Source of the DNA: Gammaproteobacteria bacterium
GTDB lineage: Bacteria > Pseudomonadota > Gammaproteobacteria > Pseudomonadales > JAUIET01
Length of the DNA stretch: 64,000 bases
Direction: 5' to 3'
Assembly: GCA_030431775.1 (NCBI GenBank)
Contig: JAUIHW010000004.1
Span: 1 to 64,000, forward strand
Each line of letters opens with the position of its first letter. Position 1 is the stretch's first letter. Made by a program: the position numbers and the translations under genes. The notes under the pieces are model-generated. The model did not search any database. It was not told the DNA's origin and saw only the letters and a list, made by a program, of their open reading frames with translations. Of this stretch, positions 53,488 through 62,812 are shown one piece after another.

Positions 53488-54297
53488 ATGTCTTATGTAA
53501 AAGTTACCTCTCCGCAGCCAGGCATCAAGCTGGTCACACTCAACCGCCCGGAACGCATGAACGCCATGGCCTTCGACGTGATGGTTCCGTTTCGTGAGGT
53601 ACTTGAGGAGATCTCATTTGACAACACCGTTCGGGTTGTGGTGATCACCGGAGCGGGCGGTGCTTTCTGTTCCGGCGCCGATCTGGAAGACCCTGGCTGG
53701 CTGGAGATTTTTGACGGCCTGACCATGGCGGGCATTTCGCGTCGGGCCATGCGGGTTCTGGAAGATGTGGTCAAAACCATCCACGACCTGCATCAACCGG
53801 TGATCGCCGCCGTCAACGGTCCGGCCATCGGCGGCGGATTCTGCCTGGCCATGGCCTGTGATATTCGATTATGCAGTCAGCAGGCTGTTTTTAGAGCAGC
53901 CGGAATTAATAATGGCCTAACCTCGGCAGAGCTCGGTTTAAGTTATCTATTACCCAGGGCCATCGGTGCCGCGGCCTCTAATGAAATCATGCTGACCGGA
54001 CGCGATGTGAGCGGCCAGGAAGCTGAGCACAAAGGCATCGTGTCACGCTGTGTCGCAAGCGAAAAAGATCTGCTGACGGCCAGTTACGAAGTCGCCGCAC
54101 AGATCAGCAAGCACAGCCGCCTGGGCGTGGAGCTCAGCAAACAAATGCTCCATGCCGGACTGGAAGCAGGCAGCCTTTATTCACACATGAATCACGAAGG
54201 ACATGGCCAACTGTTTGTCAGGATGACGACGCAGAATTTTGAAGAGGCGATTCGCGCCCGTAAGGAAGGCCGCCCACCGAAGTTTGAAGACCAATAG
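53488..54297 (+). CDS. Enoyl-CoA hydratase/isomerase (crotonase) family protein
   Basis: 269 residues. The oxyanion-hole segments are ITGAGGAFCSGADLEDPGW (about 52-70) and AAVNGPAIGGGFCLAMACDIRLCS (about 108-131), with RMNAMAFDVM at the start. It probably hydrates the enoyl-CoA that the thiolase-like/DUF35 proteins then cleave, which fits its place at the end of that gene run. Spacing of 70 bp from the preceding gene leaves room for its own promoter. Confidence 0.93.
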   Translation: MSYVKVTSPQPGIKLVTLNRPERMNAMAFDVMVPFREVLEEISFDNTVRVVVITGAGGAFCSGADLEDPGWLEIFDGLTMAGISRRAMRVLEDVVKTIHDLHQPVIAAVNGPAIGGGFCLAMACDIRLCSQQAVFRAAGINNGLTSAELGLSYLLPRAIGAAASNEIMLTGRDVSGQEAEHKGIVSRCVASEKDLLTASYEVAAQISKHSRLGVELSKQMLHAGLEAGSLYSHMNHEGHGQLFVRMTTQNFEEAIRARKEGRPPKFEDQ

Positions 54298-54406
54298 TCG
54301 GATCGCTTCCATTCCGCTAGAATTGCCCAATTGCTTCGCTCACTGACCGCCGATTGTGATATTCGGTGCATGCGGCGAAAATTGTATTGTTGAGAGTATC
54401 CGAGCA

Positions 54407-55552
54407 ATGATCGAAAAGTACACGCAGCGCAGTGGCGCAGGCTGGCGCCGCTGGTTGTGGTTATTGCTGCTGTGCCTGGTCATAAGTCTGCTGCTGGCAG
54501 GCTTGAAGTATCGCCAGATCAGCGAAGCCATCGCGTTTGCCGAATCGTTTCCTGAGCGTTCTGAAACGGTAAACGCGGTCACGGTCTCCGCGCAAAACTG
54601 GCGGGACACTTACCGCACAATCGCCGAAGTCCGCAGCCCCCAGCTGGTTGAAACGCGCAACGAAGTTGAAGGCATGATCAAAGGTATCGGTTTTGCCGGA
54701 GGAGACAATGTCCTTAGCGGGCAGCTATTGCTAGAACTCGACAGCAGCGAGGAGAAAGCCCAACTTCGAGCGCTGGGCGCTCAGCTGGAGCTGGCCAATC
54801 TTCAACTGAAGCGTACCCAGGAGCTGCGGCGTAAAAGTCTGGCCAGTAAAGATGACCTGGATCGCGCTCAGGCCGATAAGAACGTGCTAGCAGCCAACGC
54901 TGCGGCCCTGCAGGCTCGCATCAGCAAGAAAATCCTGAGGGCGCCATTTGATGCACGAACCGACCTGCATAATTTTCAGGTTGGGCAGTATCTTGCGCCC
55001 AACACGCTCATTACAACGTTAAGCGGTCTACAAGCTGATTACTGGGTTGATTTTCAGTTGCCACAGGATATAACCACTCTTGAAATCGGCGACCAGGTCA
55101 CCCTATCCAGCCGCAGCCTTTTAGCCGAGCCAATTGAGGCTCAGGTAATATCGGCTGATTCACGGATTGATCCGCTCTCGCGCAGCCGAAGCTATCGGGC
55201 ACTGTTACAGAACGCCCCGCCTGCGCTACGACCGGGCGCTGTGTTGGATGTAAGCGTAGGTCTGCAACAAAAGGAGAACATATTTCGCTTACCGGCCAGT
55301 GCTGTGCGAGCCGACCTGCAGGGTGACTATGTATACGTTTTAAAGAGCGCCGAAAATGGGGCCGATGCCGCATACCGAGCGGAACGTCGGCCTGTGATCA
55401 AGGGCCCCGCGATTGCCAGTGAAATCATCATACTGGGAGGCATTGAATCCGGCGAACTGATCGCCACACTCGGCGCATTCAAACTGACCGACGGCATGCT
55501 GGCAAATATTGCAAAGACTGAAGCCGGCGAAGTGAATGAGCAAGCGCTGTGA
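54407..55552 (+). CDS. RND efflux periplasmic adaptor
   Basis: 381 residues from MIEKYTQRSGAGWRRWLWLLLLCLVISLLLAGLKY, with one N-terminal membrane anchor instead of a lipobox. The lipoyl halves (NEVEGMIKGIGFAGGDNVLSGQLLLELD and ILRAPFDARTDLHNFQVGQYL) flank a short coiled coil (about 118-170), followed by the beta-barrel and membrane-proximal parts. Its stop overlaps the permease GTG by 4 bp. Confidence 0.92.
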   Translation: MIEKYTQRSGAGWRRWLWLLLLCLVISLLLAGLKYRQISEAIAFAESFPERSETVNAVTVSAQNWRDTYRTIAEVRSPQLVETRNEVEGMIKGIGFAGGDNVLSGQLLLELDSSEEKAQLRALGAQLELANLQLKRTQELRRKSLASKDDLDRAQADKNVLAANAAALQARISKKILRAPFDARTDLHNFQVGQYLAPNTLITTLSGLQADYWVDFQLPQDITTLEIGDQVTLSSRSLLAEPIEAQVISADSRIDPLSRSRSYRALLQNAPPALRPGAVLDVSVGLQQKENIFRLPASAVRADLQGDYVYVLKSAENGADAAYRAERRPVIKGPAIASEIIILGGIESGELIATLGAFKLTDGMLANIAKTEAGEVNEQAL

Positions 55553-58500
55553 GCGGCGAGTACGGCAGACCCAATCTGTTTGACAACTTTATTGAGCGAC
55601 CGTTGCTGGCGGTTGTCATTTCGCTCACTCTGGTTCTCCTGGGCGTCCGGGCCGCAATCGATATGCCGGTACTCGAGTTCCCGGAAATTGAAAGCTCTTC
55701 ACTGATTATTACCACACCCTATGTCGGCGCGTCAGCCAAGACCGTACAGGGGTTTGTGACTGACCCGATTGAGCGAGCTGCAGCAACCATTCCCGGAGTG
55801 GATTATGTCGAATCGACCACGACTGCCGGTTTGAGTTCAGTCAAGGTCTGGCTTGAGCTCAACCAGCCCAGCACTCTGGCACTGGCAGAACTGACGGCAC
55901 GCTTGAGCCAAATTCGCTTTGAGTTGCCGGCCGGTGCGGAAGATCCGGCAATCACCGTGGAACGCACAGACGCTGCCAATTCAATTTTCTATCTGGACGT
56001 TATTCTTGGTGATCGCAGCCGCGCTGATGTCACCGACTACATGAGCCGACATGTTGTACCGGTTTTGTCGTCGATTCCCGGTGTCCAGAGCGTGCCCATT
56101 TATGGTGGGCGTGCTCCAGCGATGCGCATTTGGCTGGATACGGCTCGCTTAAACTATTTTTCGGTCAGCCCCAGCGATGTGCACCGGGCCTTGAATGAAA
56201 ACAACGTCATCGCGCCCATCGGGCGTGCTGAAAATGCCCAACAGCGGATTGACCTGCAAAGCAGTGCTACGCTAGGGACGGCGGCGGAGTTTAATGAGTT
56301 GGTTATCGGTAAGCAGGCGAACCGAATTATCCGGCTGAAAGACGTTGCGCGCGTGGAGTTGGGCGAAGTGGAAGGCGATGATTATGCCCGCAACAACCAG
56401 CGCGATAACATCTGGTTAGCAGTAAACGGGCTCCCGGGAGCCAACGAAATTGAAATTGGCGACCAACTTTATAAAACCCTCGAGTTGGTCAATAAATCTC
56501 TGCCTGATGGTATGCGGGTTGACATCGGGTACGATGGCACCGTTTACATGCGCAACGCGCTGCGTGAGATTTTTATAACGCTCGCAGAAACTGTCTTGTT
56601 GGTTGGGCTTGTTGTACTGTTATTCATGGGTTCCATACGAACCGCCTTGGTACCGCTGATTACCATCCCAATCTCACTATTGGGCGCCATGGCCGTCATG
56701 ATGGCCATGGGTTTCAGCTTTAATTTACTGACCGTACTGGCTATTGTTTTGTCCGTTGGACTGGTGGTCGACGATGCCATTGTGGTCGTCGAAAACGTTG
56801 CGCGTTTCATGCGCGAGGGAATGACTCGAACTCAGGCTGCCCTGGCAAGCTCCCGCCAATTGCTGACCCCAATCATCGGCATGACCGTAACCCTCGCCGC
56901 GGTCTATGTACCCATTGGCTTTTTGTCAGGCCTGACTGGCGTATTAATCAAGGAGTTCGCGTTCACCCTGGCGACGGCCGTTTTAATATCCGGCCTGGTT
57001 GCTCTTACTCTCTCTCCAATCATGAGTGCGTATGCTGCACCACCGAAAGGCGCCGAAGGTCGCATGACCCTGTGGGTCAATCAACGTTTCGATTGGCTAC
57101 GTTCTCATTACGAGGCGGCACTGTCTCAGTTGCTACCCCTGACACCGCAGCTTATTGGCCTGGCTATTTTCGTGGCACTGCTGGCCATACCTTTTCTAAT
57201 GATGTCTCAAAAAGAGCTGGCTCCTATCGAGGATGAGAGTTCAATATTCGTTATTACTGAAGCCCCGCCCGAAGCCTCCCCGGAATACACCTGGAAACAC
57301 ATGCACGACGTCGTCGATGTGATGAACAGTATTCCAACAGCAAGCTCTATGTGGCAGGTCATTAATCCGAATGGAGCCTTTGGCGGCCAGGATTTTGGAC
57401 CGCCCTCCAAGCGGGATTTTACTCCCGAGGACATTTTACAGCCGACTTATCAACAACTGGCGCAAATTCCCGGGGTGAGAGCGTTACCCAATCTGTTTCC
57501 TTCACTACCCAGTGCCGGCCAGTTTGCAGTTGAATTTGTCGTAAAGTCACCCTATCCGGTTGAGGAAATGCAAGCTTATGCACAAAAATTGCTTGCTAAG
57601 GCTTATCAAAGCAACCTGTTCCTGTTTGCCGACACCGATCTTAAACTGGACTTTCCGCGGGTACATTTCGAATTAAACAGGCAGCGCATTGCAGACCTTG
57701 GATTAACCGTGGGAAGTGTCAGTCAGCAGTTAGCGACCTACCTGTCGGGCAATTATGTCAATCGCTTCAATCTGGATGGAAAGGCGTACCGTGTCATACC
57801 GATGCTGGAAGATCAGCAGCGACAGGATATTCGCTCAATCGAGCAGCTACAGATCACCACGCCCGCTGGATATCGTGTACCGCTGTCTTCCCTGGCGAGT
57901 GTGGAGCAGGAAGTCGGCCCGCGCGCCCTGACCCGTTTTCAGCAGCAAAACTCTTTCAAAATTTACGCAGGCCTTATTCCGGCCTATACCAAGGATCAGG
58001 GCCTGAAAGCGGTTGAAAAAGCAGCGGCGGAAATCCTGCCTGCCGACTACACAATCGATTATGCCGGCGAATCAAGACAGATTCGTCAAGAAGGTAACAC
58101 CCTGTTTGGTGCGCTGGCGTTTGCACTGTCTTTCGTTTTTTTAGTGCTTGTGGTGCTATTCAACAGCTTGCGAGACCCATTGGTTGTTTTGTTAGGATGT
58201 GTACCCCTGGCTTTATCAGGCGCGATGGTATTCACCTTTCTTGATTTGACCACTATCAACATATACTCGCAAATCGGCTTTATCACACTGGTTGGCCTGG
58301 TGGCCAAAAACGGGATTCTCATAGTTGAATTTGCCAATCATCTACAGCAGACCGGTTTAAGCAAGCTACAGGCCATCATAGAGGCCGCCAGCGTCAGACT
58401 GCGCCCCGTTCTGATGACGACCGGCGCAACAGTGGTCGGGCATTTTCCCTTGGTATTGGTTACCGGAGCCGGTGCTGAGGCACGCAACAGCATCGGCATC

Positions 58501-58638
58501 ATCCTGGTTGCCGGCATGCTGATCGGCACCTTGTTTACACTGTTTATTCTGCCTAGCGTATATTTGCTGCTGGCGTCTGATCGCGGCCACAAAGAAACAA
58601 ACAGCGACGACCGAGCAGCGTTGCTTACTCCAGTGTAG
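55549..58638 (+). CDS. RND multidrug/solute efflux permease
   Basis: A 1029-residue AcrB-type transporter from GTG 55549. It has 12 TM helices with the proton-relay Asp pair in TM4 (SVGLVVDDAIVVVENVARFMREG, about 400-422) and two large periplasmic loops. The N terminus NLFDNFIERPLLAVVISLTLVLLG is typical. No outer-membrane factor is encoded beside it, so it would borrow a TolC-type channel elsewhere. The 3-prime end overlaps the converging mmsB by 14 bp. Confidence 0.96.
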   Translation: MSGEYGRPNLFDNFIERPLLAVVISLTLVLLGVRAAIDMPVLEFPEIESSSLIITTPYVGASAKTVQGFVTDPIERAAATIPGVDYVESTTTAGLSSVKVWLELNQPSTLALAELTARLSQIRFELPAGAEDPAITVERTDAANSIFYLDVILGDRSRADVTDYMSRHVVPVLSSIPGVQSVPIYGGRAPAMRIWLDTARLNYFSVSPSDVHRALNENNVIAPIGRAENAQQRIDLQSSATLGTAAEFNELVIGKQANRIIRLKDVARVELGEVEGDDYARNNQRDNIWLAVNGLPGANEIEIGDQLYKTLELVNKSLPDGMRVDIGYDGTVYMRNALREIFITLAETVLLVGLVVLLFMGSIRTALVPLITIPISLLGAMAVMMAMGFSFNLLTVLAIVLSVGLVVDDAIVVVENVARFMREGMTRTQAALASSRQLLTPIIGMTVTLAAVYVPIGFLSGLTGVLIKEFAFTLATAVLISGLVALTLSPIMSAYAAPPKGAEGRMTLWVNQRFDWLRSHYEAALSQLLPLTPQLIGLAIFVALLAIPFLMMSQKELAPIEDESSIFVITEAPPEASPEYTWKHMHDVVDVMNSIPTASSMWQVINPNGAFGGQDFGPPSKRDFTPEDILQPTYQQLAQIPGVRALPNLFPSLPSAGQFAVEFVVKSPYPVEEMQAYAQKLLAKAYQSNLFLFADTDLKLDFPRVHFELNRQRIADLGLTVGSVSQQLATYLSGNYVNRFNLDGKAYRVIPMLEDQQRQDIRSIEQLQITTPAGYRVPLSSLASVEQEVGPRALTRFQQQNSFKIYAGLIPAYTKDQGLKAVEKAAAEILPADYTIDYAGESRQIRQEGNTLFGALAFALSFVFLVLVVLFNSLRDPLVVLLGCVPLALSGAMVFTFLDLTTINIYSQIGFITLVGLVAKNGILIVEFANHLQQTGLSKLQAIIEAASVRLRPVLMTTGATVVGHFPLVLVTGAGAEARNSIGIILVAGMLIGTLFTLFILPSVYLLLASDRGHKETNSDDRAALLTPV

Positions 58639-59515
58639 TGTAAATACTCGCGAAGTCTCTCTGGCCCTGCCCTGCTGAGGCATGCTGCTCGTAGAGTTCC
58701 CTGGCCATTTTGCCCAATGGGGTTCTGGCAGACACCTGCTCGGCGTTCTCCATTGCCAGCCCAAGGTCTTTGCACATTAAGTCCACCATGAATCCGGGCC
58801 GGTAATCATTACTGGCAGGTGCTGAATCCATTACACCCGGGCACGGGTTATAACACTCGAGGGTCCAGTTACGCCCGGTGCTGGCCTGCATGATGTCCGA
58901 CAGAACTTTTGGATCCATGCCACTTTTTGTACCGAGCTGCAGCGCTTCAGAAGTTCCAATCATAATGATTGATAGCAGCATATTGTTGCACATCTTGGCA
59001 ATTTGCCCTGCGCCACTGTCACCAGCGTGGAAGACATTTTTGCCCATTGCCCGTAACACCGGCTGCGCCTGGTCGAACGCCTCCTCGCTACCGCCACACA
59101 TAAAGGATAACGTTCCAGCGGCGGCTCCCGCCACACCACCGGATACCGGAGCGTCCAACATCAGAACGCCTCGGGCTTCGGCAGCCTGCGCAACTTCTCG
59201 AGCAGTGGCCACATCAATGGTACTGCAATCAATAATCAAGGCACCGCCTGGGAGATCGTTCAGCAGGCCATCTTGCCCCAGGTAAACTGCGGCCACATGC
59301 TTGCCCGCTGGCAGCATGCTGACCACACAATCGCTCCCTGCTACCGCCTCCGCCGCACTATCAGCTACTACAGCCCCTTCAGCCGCCACGCTCTGAGCGG
59401 CGGCAGTATTCAAGTCAAAGACCGTCACCTTAAAACCCGCCGCTAACAGATTTTTGGCCATTGGCCCGCCCATATTGCCCAATCCAATGAAGGCAATCTT
59501 GTGTATATCCGCCAT
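58625..59515 (-). CDS. mmsB: 3-hydroxyisobutyrate dehydrogenase
   Basis: 296 residues of the beta-hydroxyacid dehydrogenase family. Motifs are IAFIGLGNMGGPMAKNLL (NAD site, about 7-24), DAPVSGGVAGAAAGTLSFMCGG (substrate site, about 121-142), GAGQIAKMCNNMLL with the catalytic Lys near 172, and the C-terminal KDLGLAMENA. It oxidises 3-hydroxyisobutyrate in valine breakdown. It is divergent from an acyl-CoA dehydrogenase, a frequent mmsB neighbour, across 113 bp. Confidence 0.92.
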   Translation of the reverse strand: MADIHKIAFIGLGNMGGPMAKNLLAAGFKVTVFDLNTAAAQSVAAEGAVVADSAAEAVAGSDCVVSMLPAGKHVAAVYLGQDGLLNDLPGGALIIDCSTIDVATAREVAQAAEARGVLMLDAPVSGGVAGAAAGTLSFMCGGSEEAFDQAQPVLRAMGKNVFHAGDSGAGQIAKMCNNMLLSIIMIGTSEALQLGTKSGMDPKVLSDIMQASTGRNWTLECYNPCPGVMDSAPASNDYRPGFMVDLMCKDLGLAMENAEQVSARTPLGKMARELYEQHASAGQGQRDFASIYTTLE

Positions 59516-59628
59516 AACTCACTCCAATCAGTTGCGGCCGCATTACACTGCAAAACCAGACGCAGAGCAACCGTACAAAGTCTTCAGCATGATAAGATTG
59601 CGCCCGCTTATTGACTGTGGAGTTTCCT

Positions 59629-60798
59629 ATGCGCGTGTTTACCGACGAACAAATCATGTTTCGTGATGCCTACCGAAAATTTCTGGCCGCCGAAATCGTA
59701 CCTCACATGGAAGAATGGCGGTCAGCGGGCATTGTTGACCGCTCCGCGTTTCAAAAAGCCGGAGAGCAGGGATTTCTAATGGTCTGGCCAGACGAGAAGT
59801 ACGGTGGCCTTGGCGACAATGACTTTCGCTTTGAGCAGATCATTATCGAAGAGACCAATTACGCCCGCGCTGGTGACTGGTTCAATACCCTGCACAGCCG
59901 CCTGGTCGGTCCCTATTTCTCGCGCTTTGGCAGCGACGAACAGTGCACACGCTTTCTGCCAAAATGTGTTTCCGGTGAACATATCCTCGCTATTGCCATG
60001 ACCGAACCCGATGCTGGCTCCGATCTGGCAGGGATGCGCGCCAATGCAGTCGAGCAAGGCGATCATTGGGTGCTGAACGGCTCAAAAACCTATATTTCCA
60101 ATGGTATTAACGCCGACCTGGTGATTGTTGCTGCCAAGACCAATCCTGATGAAAACCCCCATGAGATGACTTTGTTTGTTGTAGAGCGCGATATGGAAGG
60201 CTTTGAACGTGGCCGCAACTTGAAAAAAATGGGATTGAAGGCGCAAGACACGGCTGAGTTGTTTTTTAACAATGTCAAAGTCCCCAAGGAAAACGTACTG
60301 GGCGAGCCGGGTAAAGGCTTCTACTATTTGATGGATGGACTTGCCGAGGAACGTCTGCTGGGCGCCGTGGGTTACCTATCCTCCGCGCATTTAAGCTTCG
60401 ACCTGACCCGTGACTTCGTCATGGAGCGTAAAGCGTTCGGCAAGCCGGTAGCAAACTTCCAGAACACCCAGTTCAAGCTCGCCGAATTACGCACTGAATT
60501 GGACGTCGCCCAAGCCTTCGTTGATCAGTGTGTGGCCATTCATAATGCAGGCAAGCTGACCGCGGTCGAAGCAGCCAAGGCCAAACTCCATTGCGCAGAA
60601 TTACAGGTTAAGGCGGCAGACATCGGTGTCCAATTGCATGGCGGTGCCGGCTATATGGATGAATATCCCATCTCCCGCCAATACACAGACGCCAGGATCT
60701 CACCCATCTACGCTGGCACCTCTGAGATTATGAAAGTCATTATCAGCAGAGACATACTCAGCGACGACTACCAGGCCTTCAACACCCGAAATTTCTGA
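59629..60798 (+). CDS. Acyl-CoA dehydrogenase
   Basis: 389 residues from MRVFTDEQIMFRDAYRKFLAAEIVPHMEEW with GGAG upstream. FAD and substrate segments are AIAMTEPDAGSDLAGMRANA (about 123-142) and LNGSKTYISNGINAD; the catalytic Glu is in YAGTSEIMK (about 363-371), as in short/medium-chain members. The divergent mmsB suggests branched-chain acyl-CoA oxidation. A hairpin terminator follows 30 bp after the stop. Confidence 0.95.
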   Translation: MRVFTDEQIMFRDAYRKFLAAEIVPHMEEWRSAGIVDRSAFQKAGEQGFLMVWPDEKYGGLGDNDFRFEQIIIEETNYARAGDWFNTLHSRLVGPYFSRFGSDEQCTRFLPKCVSGEHILAIAMTEPDAGSDLAGMRANAVEQGDHWVLNGSKTYISNGINADLVIVAAKTNPDENPHEMTLFVVERDMEGFERGRNLKKMGLKAQDTAELFFNNVKVPKENVLGEPGKGFYYLMDGLAEERLLGAVGYLSSAHLSFDLTRDFVMERKAFGKPVANFQNTQFKLAELRTELDVAQAFVDQCVAIHNAGKLTAVEAAKAKLHCAELQVKAADIGVQLHGGAGYMDEYPISRQYTDARISPIYAGTSEIMKVIISRDILSDDYQAFNTRNF

Positions 60799-60828
60799 GT
60801 TCGGCCACCCAATACCCGTCCCACACGG

Positions 60829-60867
60829 CCCGCAGTCACCTGACTGCGGGGGCTTGCGTTTCTTTAT
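60829..60867 (+). terminator. Rho-independent terminator after the acyl-CoA dehydrogenase gene
   Basis: CCCGCAGT and ACTGCGGG form an 8-bp GC-rich stem around CACCTG, followed by a T-rich run (gcgtttcttt). It separates the acyl-CoA dehydrogenase from the methionine operon, although the tract is interrupted by G and C. Confidence 0.72.
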
Positions 60868-60877
60868 TGTTCATGTA

Positions 60878-60905
60878 ATATAAAGATATCTTTATATAAA
60901 GATAT
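60878..60905 (+). promoter_or_regulatory. Double overlapping palindrome, likely operator of the ArsR-type regulator
   Basis: ATATAAAGATATCTTTATAT (60878-60897) and ATATCTTTATATAAAGATAT (60886-60905) are both perfect 20-bp palindromes that share 12 bp. They end 6 bp before the ATG of the ArsR-methyltransferase gene, and no Shine-Dalgarno sequence can be seen. The motif fits what I recall for SahR (S-adenosylhomocysteine-responsive ArsR) sites, so autoregulation of the methionine-cycle operon is likely (inference). Confidence 0.75.
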
Positions 60906-60911
60906 TTATAT

Positions 60912-61871
60912 ATGAATACCCAGATCCAGGAATTTGCAACGCCTGAGGCCCATCCCCTCGACGAGCTTTTGCAGCTTTTCAAGTCATTAGGGGACCCAAC
61001 CCGACTGCGTCTGGTGCGCCTGCTGTTTGAAGGGGAATTGAGCGTCAACGAAATAACCCGGGTCCTGAAGCAAAGCCAACCACGGATATCTCGCCATTTG
61101 AAGCTACTGTGCGAAGCGGGCGTTCTGGAGAAGTTCCGCGAGCAGCACCACAGCTACTACCGCGTACCAAAAGATGGAATAGGCCAGGATATCGCCCGCA
61201 TGGTCTGCGACCGTATTTTGTTAGATGACCCGGAAATCCACAATGATCGCAGACGTTTGACCAAGGTAATTGCCGATCGCGAAAAATTAAGCGCTGACTT
61301 TATCTCGGAAGATGCCCCGGAATGGGCTCATTTGCACACATTGCACGGGGATGAAGAGGCCTTTGAAGCCGCCATTATCGATCTGCTGGCCAATGAACCC
61401 CTTGGCGAATTGCTCGATGTCGCCACTGGCACCGGGCGCATGCTGTGTATCCTCGGACAACTCTGCGAACACGGCGTCGGTGTCGACAGCTCAAGAAAAA
61501 TGACCTCGGTGGCGCGCACCAACCTGCAACGCCGCGGGCTGGGTCACTGCACCATTCGGCAAGCCGACATGTATAGCCTGCAGTTTGACGATGGCGTGTT
61601 TAACACCGTCTGTCTGGACCAGGTTTTGTACTTTGCAGAGCGCCCTGAAGAGGTTATCCAAGAAGCAGTACGCGTTTTGCAGCCCGGAGGTCGGCTGCTG
61701 ATCGTCGCGTTCACGGCCGCTCGCAGCAGTGACGATATCGAACTTGGCATTCGTCCTGACACCATCAATGAATGGTGCTCAGCCGCCGGTGTCGAAATTT
61801 GTCGACAGCGGGCATTACCTGGGGATCTGGCAGATATTGTCCTCATCCTGGCAAACAAACCAATATCCTGA
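60912..61871 (+). CDS. ArsR-type regulator fused to a SAM-dependent methyltransferase domain
   Basis: 319 residues. Residues 15-80 form a winged helix-turn-helix (LLQLFKSLGDPTRLRLVRLL, then ELSVNEITRVLKQSQPRISRHLKLLCEAGVLEKFREQHHSYYRV) without the metal-binding Cys of classic ArsR. From about 165, LLDVATGTGRMLCILGQLCEHGVGVDSS is a class I methyltransferase SAM-binding motif, followed by DQVLYFAERPEEVIQEAVRVLQPGGRLLI. As a SahR-like sensor it would bind SAM or SAH and control the metF/metH genes that follow. The ATG lies directly after the operator with no visible ribosome site, suggesting a leaderless or atypical start. Confidence 0.9.
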   Translation: MNTQIQEFATPEAHPLDELLQLFKSLGDPTRLRLVRLLFEGELSVNEITRVLKQSQPRISRHLKLLCEAGVLEKFREQHHSYYRVPKDGIGQDIARMVCDRILLDDPEIHNDRRRLTKVIADREKLSADFISEDAPEWAHLHTLHGDEEAFEAAIIDLLANEPLGELLDVATGTGRMLCILGQLCEHGVGVDSSRKMTSVARTNLQRRGLGHCTIRQADMYSLQFDDGVFNTVCLDQVLYFAERPEEVIQEAVRVLQPGGRLLIVAFTAARSSDDIELGIRPDTINEWCSAAGVEICRQRALPGDLADIVLILANKPIS

Positions 61872-61888
61872 TTAATAAGGAACTGACT

Positions 61889-62812
61889 ATGACTGTTGGC
61901 GCCCATGAATTGCGCGAACGCTTGCTCAAAGCGCAAAACCATCACTCGGCTCCAAGCGTGAGCTTTGAGTTTTTTCCGCCAAAGAATGACCAGGCTGAGG
62001 AGACTTTCTGGCGCAGTGCAAACAGGCTCTGCTCACTCAATCCGCGCTTTATGTCGCTTACCTACGGTGCAGATGGCTCTGAGAAAAATCGCACTCAGCA
62101 GTTCGTGAGTACCATGCAAAGACGCGGACTTGGCCCTGTTGCACCGCATTTAACCTGCGCCGGCGCGAGCCAGCAGCAGATCAATGAACTCGCTGCGGAA
62201 TATTGGGAAAGCGGAATACGTCACCTGGTTGCGTTGCGTGGGGATCCTGCCGGTGGTGCCGGTACCCGTTATCAACCGCATCCCGATGGCTACGCCTATG
62301 CCAGTGATCTGGTGCAGGCGCTGACTGACCAGTTTGATTTTTCCCTGTTCGTTGCCGCATACCCGGAGACCCATCCGGAAGCACCAAGCGCCGGCTTCGA
62401 CCTTGAAAATCTGCAGCGCAAACTGGATGCGGGTGCCGAGGCAGCGATCACCCAGTACTTTTTCAGCACCGAGTCGTTCCTGAGGTTTCGGGATGCGGCC
62501 AGTCGCCTGGGTATCAACAAGCCAATCATTCCTGGCATCCTGCCAATCTCCAATTTTGCGACTATACAAAGGTTTTCCAAGGCATGCGGAACCCATCTGC
62601 CACGTTGGCTGGAAGATGCGTTCAACGGTTTAGACGGGAACTCCAAGACCCATGAGCTGATCGCCGCGAACATCGCCATTGAACAGGTGTTGGCCCTGCA
62701 GGCCGAAGGCGTTGAGCAATTTCATTTCTACACTCTTAACCAATTTGAGTTGTGCTACGCCGTTTGCCATGCGCTTGGCGTGCGGGAAAACAATGATGAG
62801 GTGGCAGCATGA
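61889..62812 (+). CDS. metF: Methylenetetrahydrofolate reductase
   Basis: 307 residues from [19 protein letters not shown] with AAGGAA upstream. [18 protein letters not shown] (about 24-41) carries the catalytic Glu of Met[11 protein letters not shown] and [12 protein letters not shown] bind FAD and folate, and [15 protein letters not shown] is the late signature. It reduces methylene-THF to methyl-THF, the methyl donor for MetH. Starts 17 bp after the regulator and overlaps metH by 4 bp (ATGA). Confidence 0.97.
   Translation: MTVGAHELRERLLKAQNHHSAPSVSFEFFPPKNDQAEETFWRSANRLCSLNPRFMSLTYGADGSEKNRTQQFVSTMQRRGLGPVAPHLTCAGASQQQINELAAEYWESGIRHLVALRGDPAGGAGTRYQPHPDGYAYASDLVQALTDQFDFSLFVAAYPETHPEAPSAGFDLENLQRKLDAGAEAAITQYFFSTESFLRFRDAASRLGINKPIIPGILPISNFATIQRFSKACGTHLPRWLEDAFNGLDGNSKTHELIAANIAIEQVLALQAEGVEQFHFYTLNQFELCYAVCHALGVRENNDEVAA

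Noticed and set aside
59533-59542. TGCGGCCGCA palindrome between mmsB and the acyl-CoA dehydrogenase gene
   Set aside because: A 10-bp GC palindrome is short enough to be chance in this composition and has no second copy nearby.
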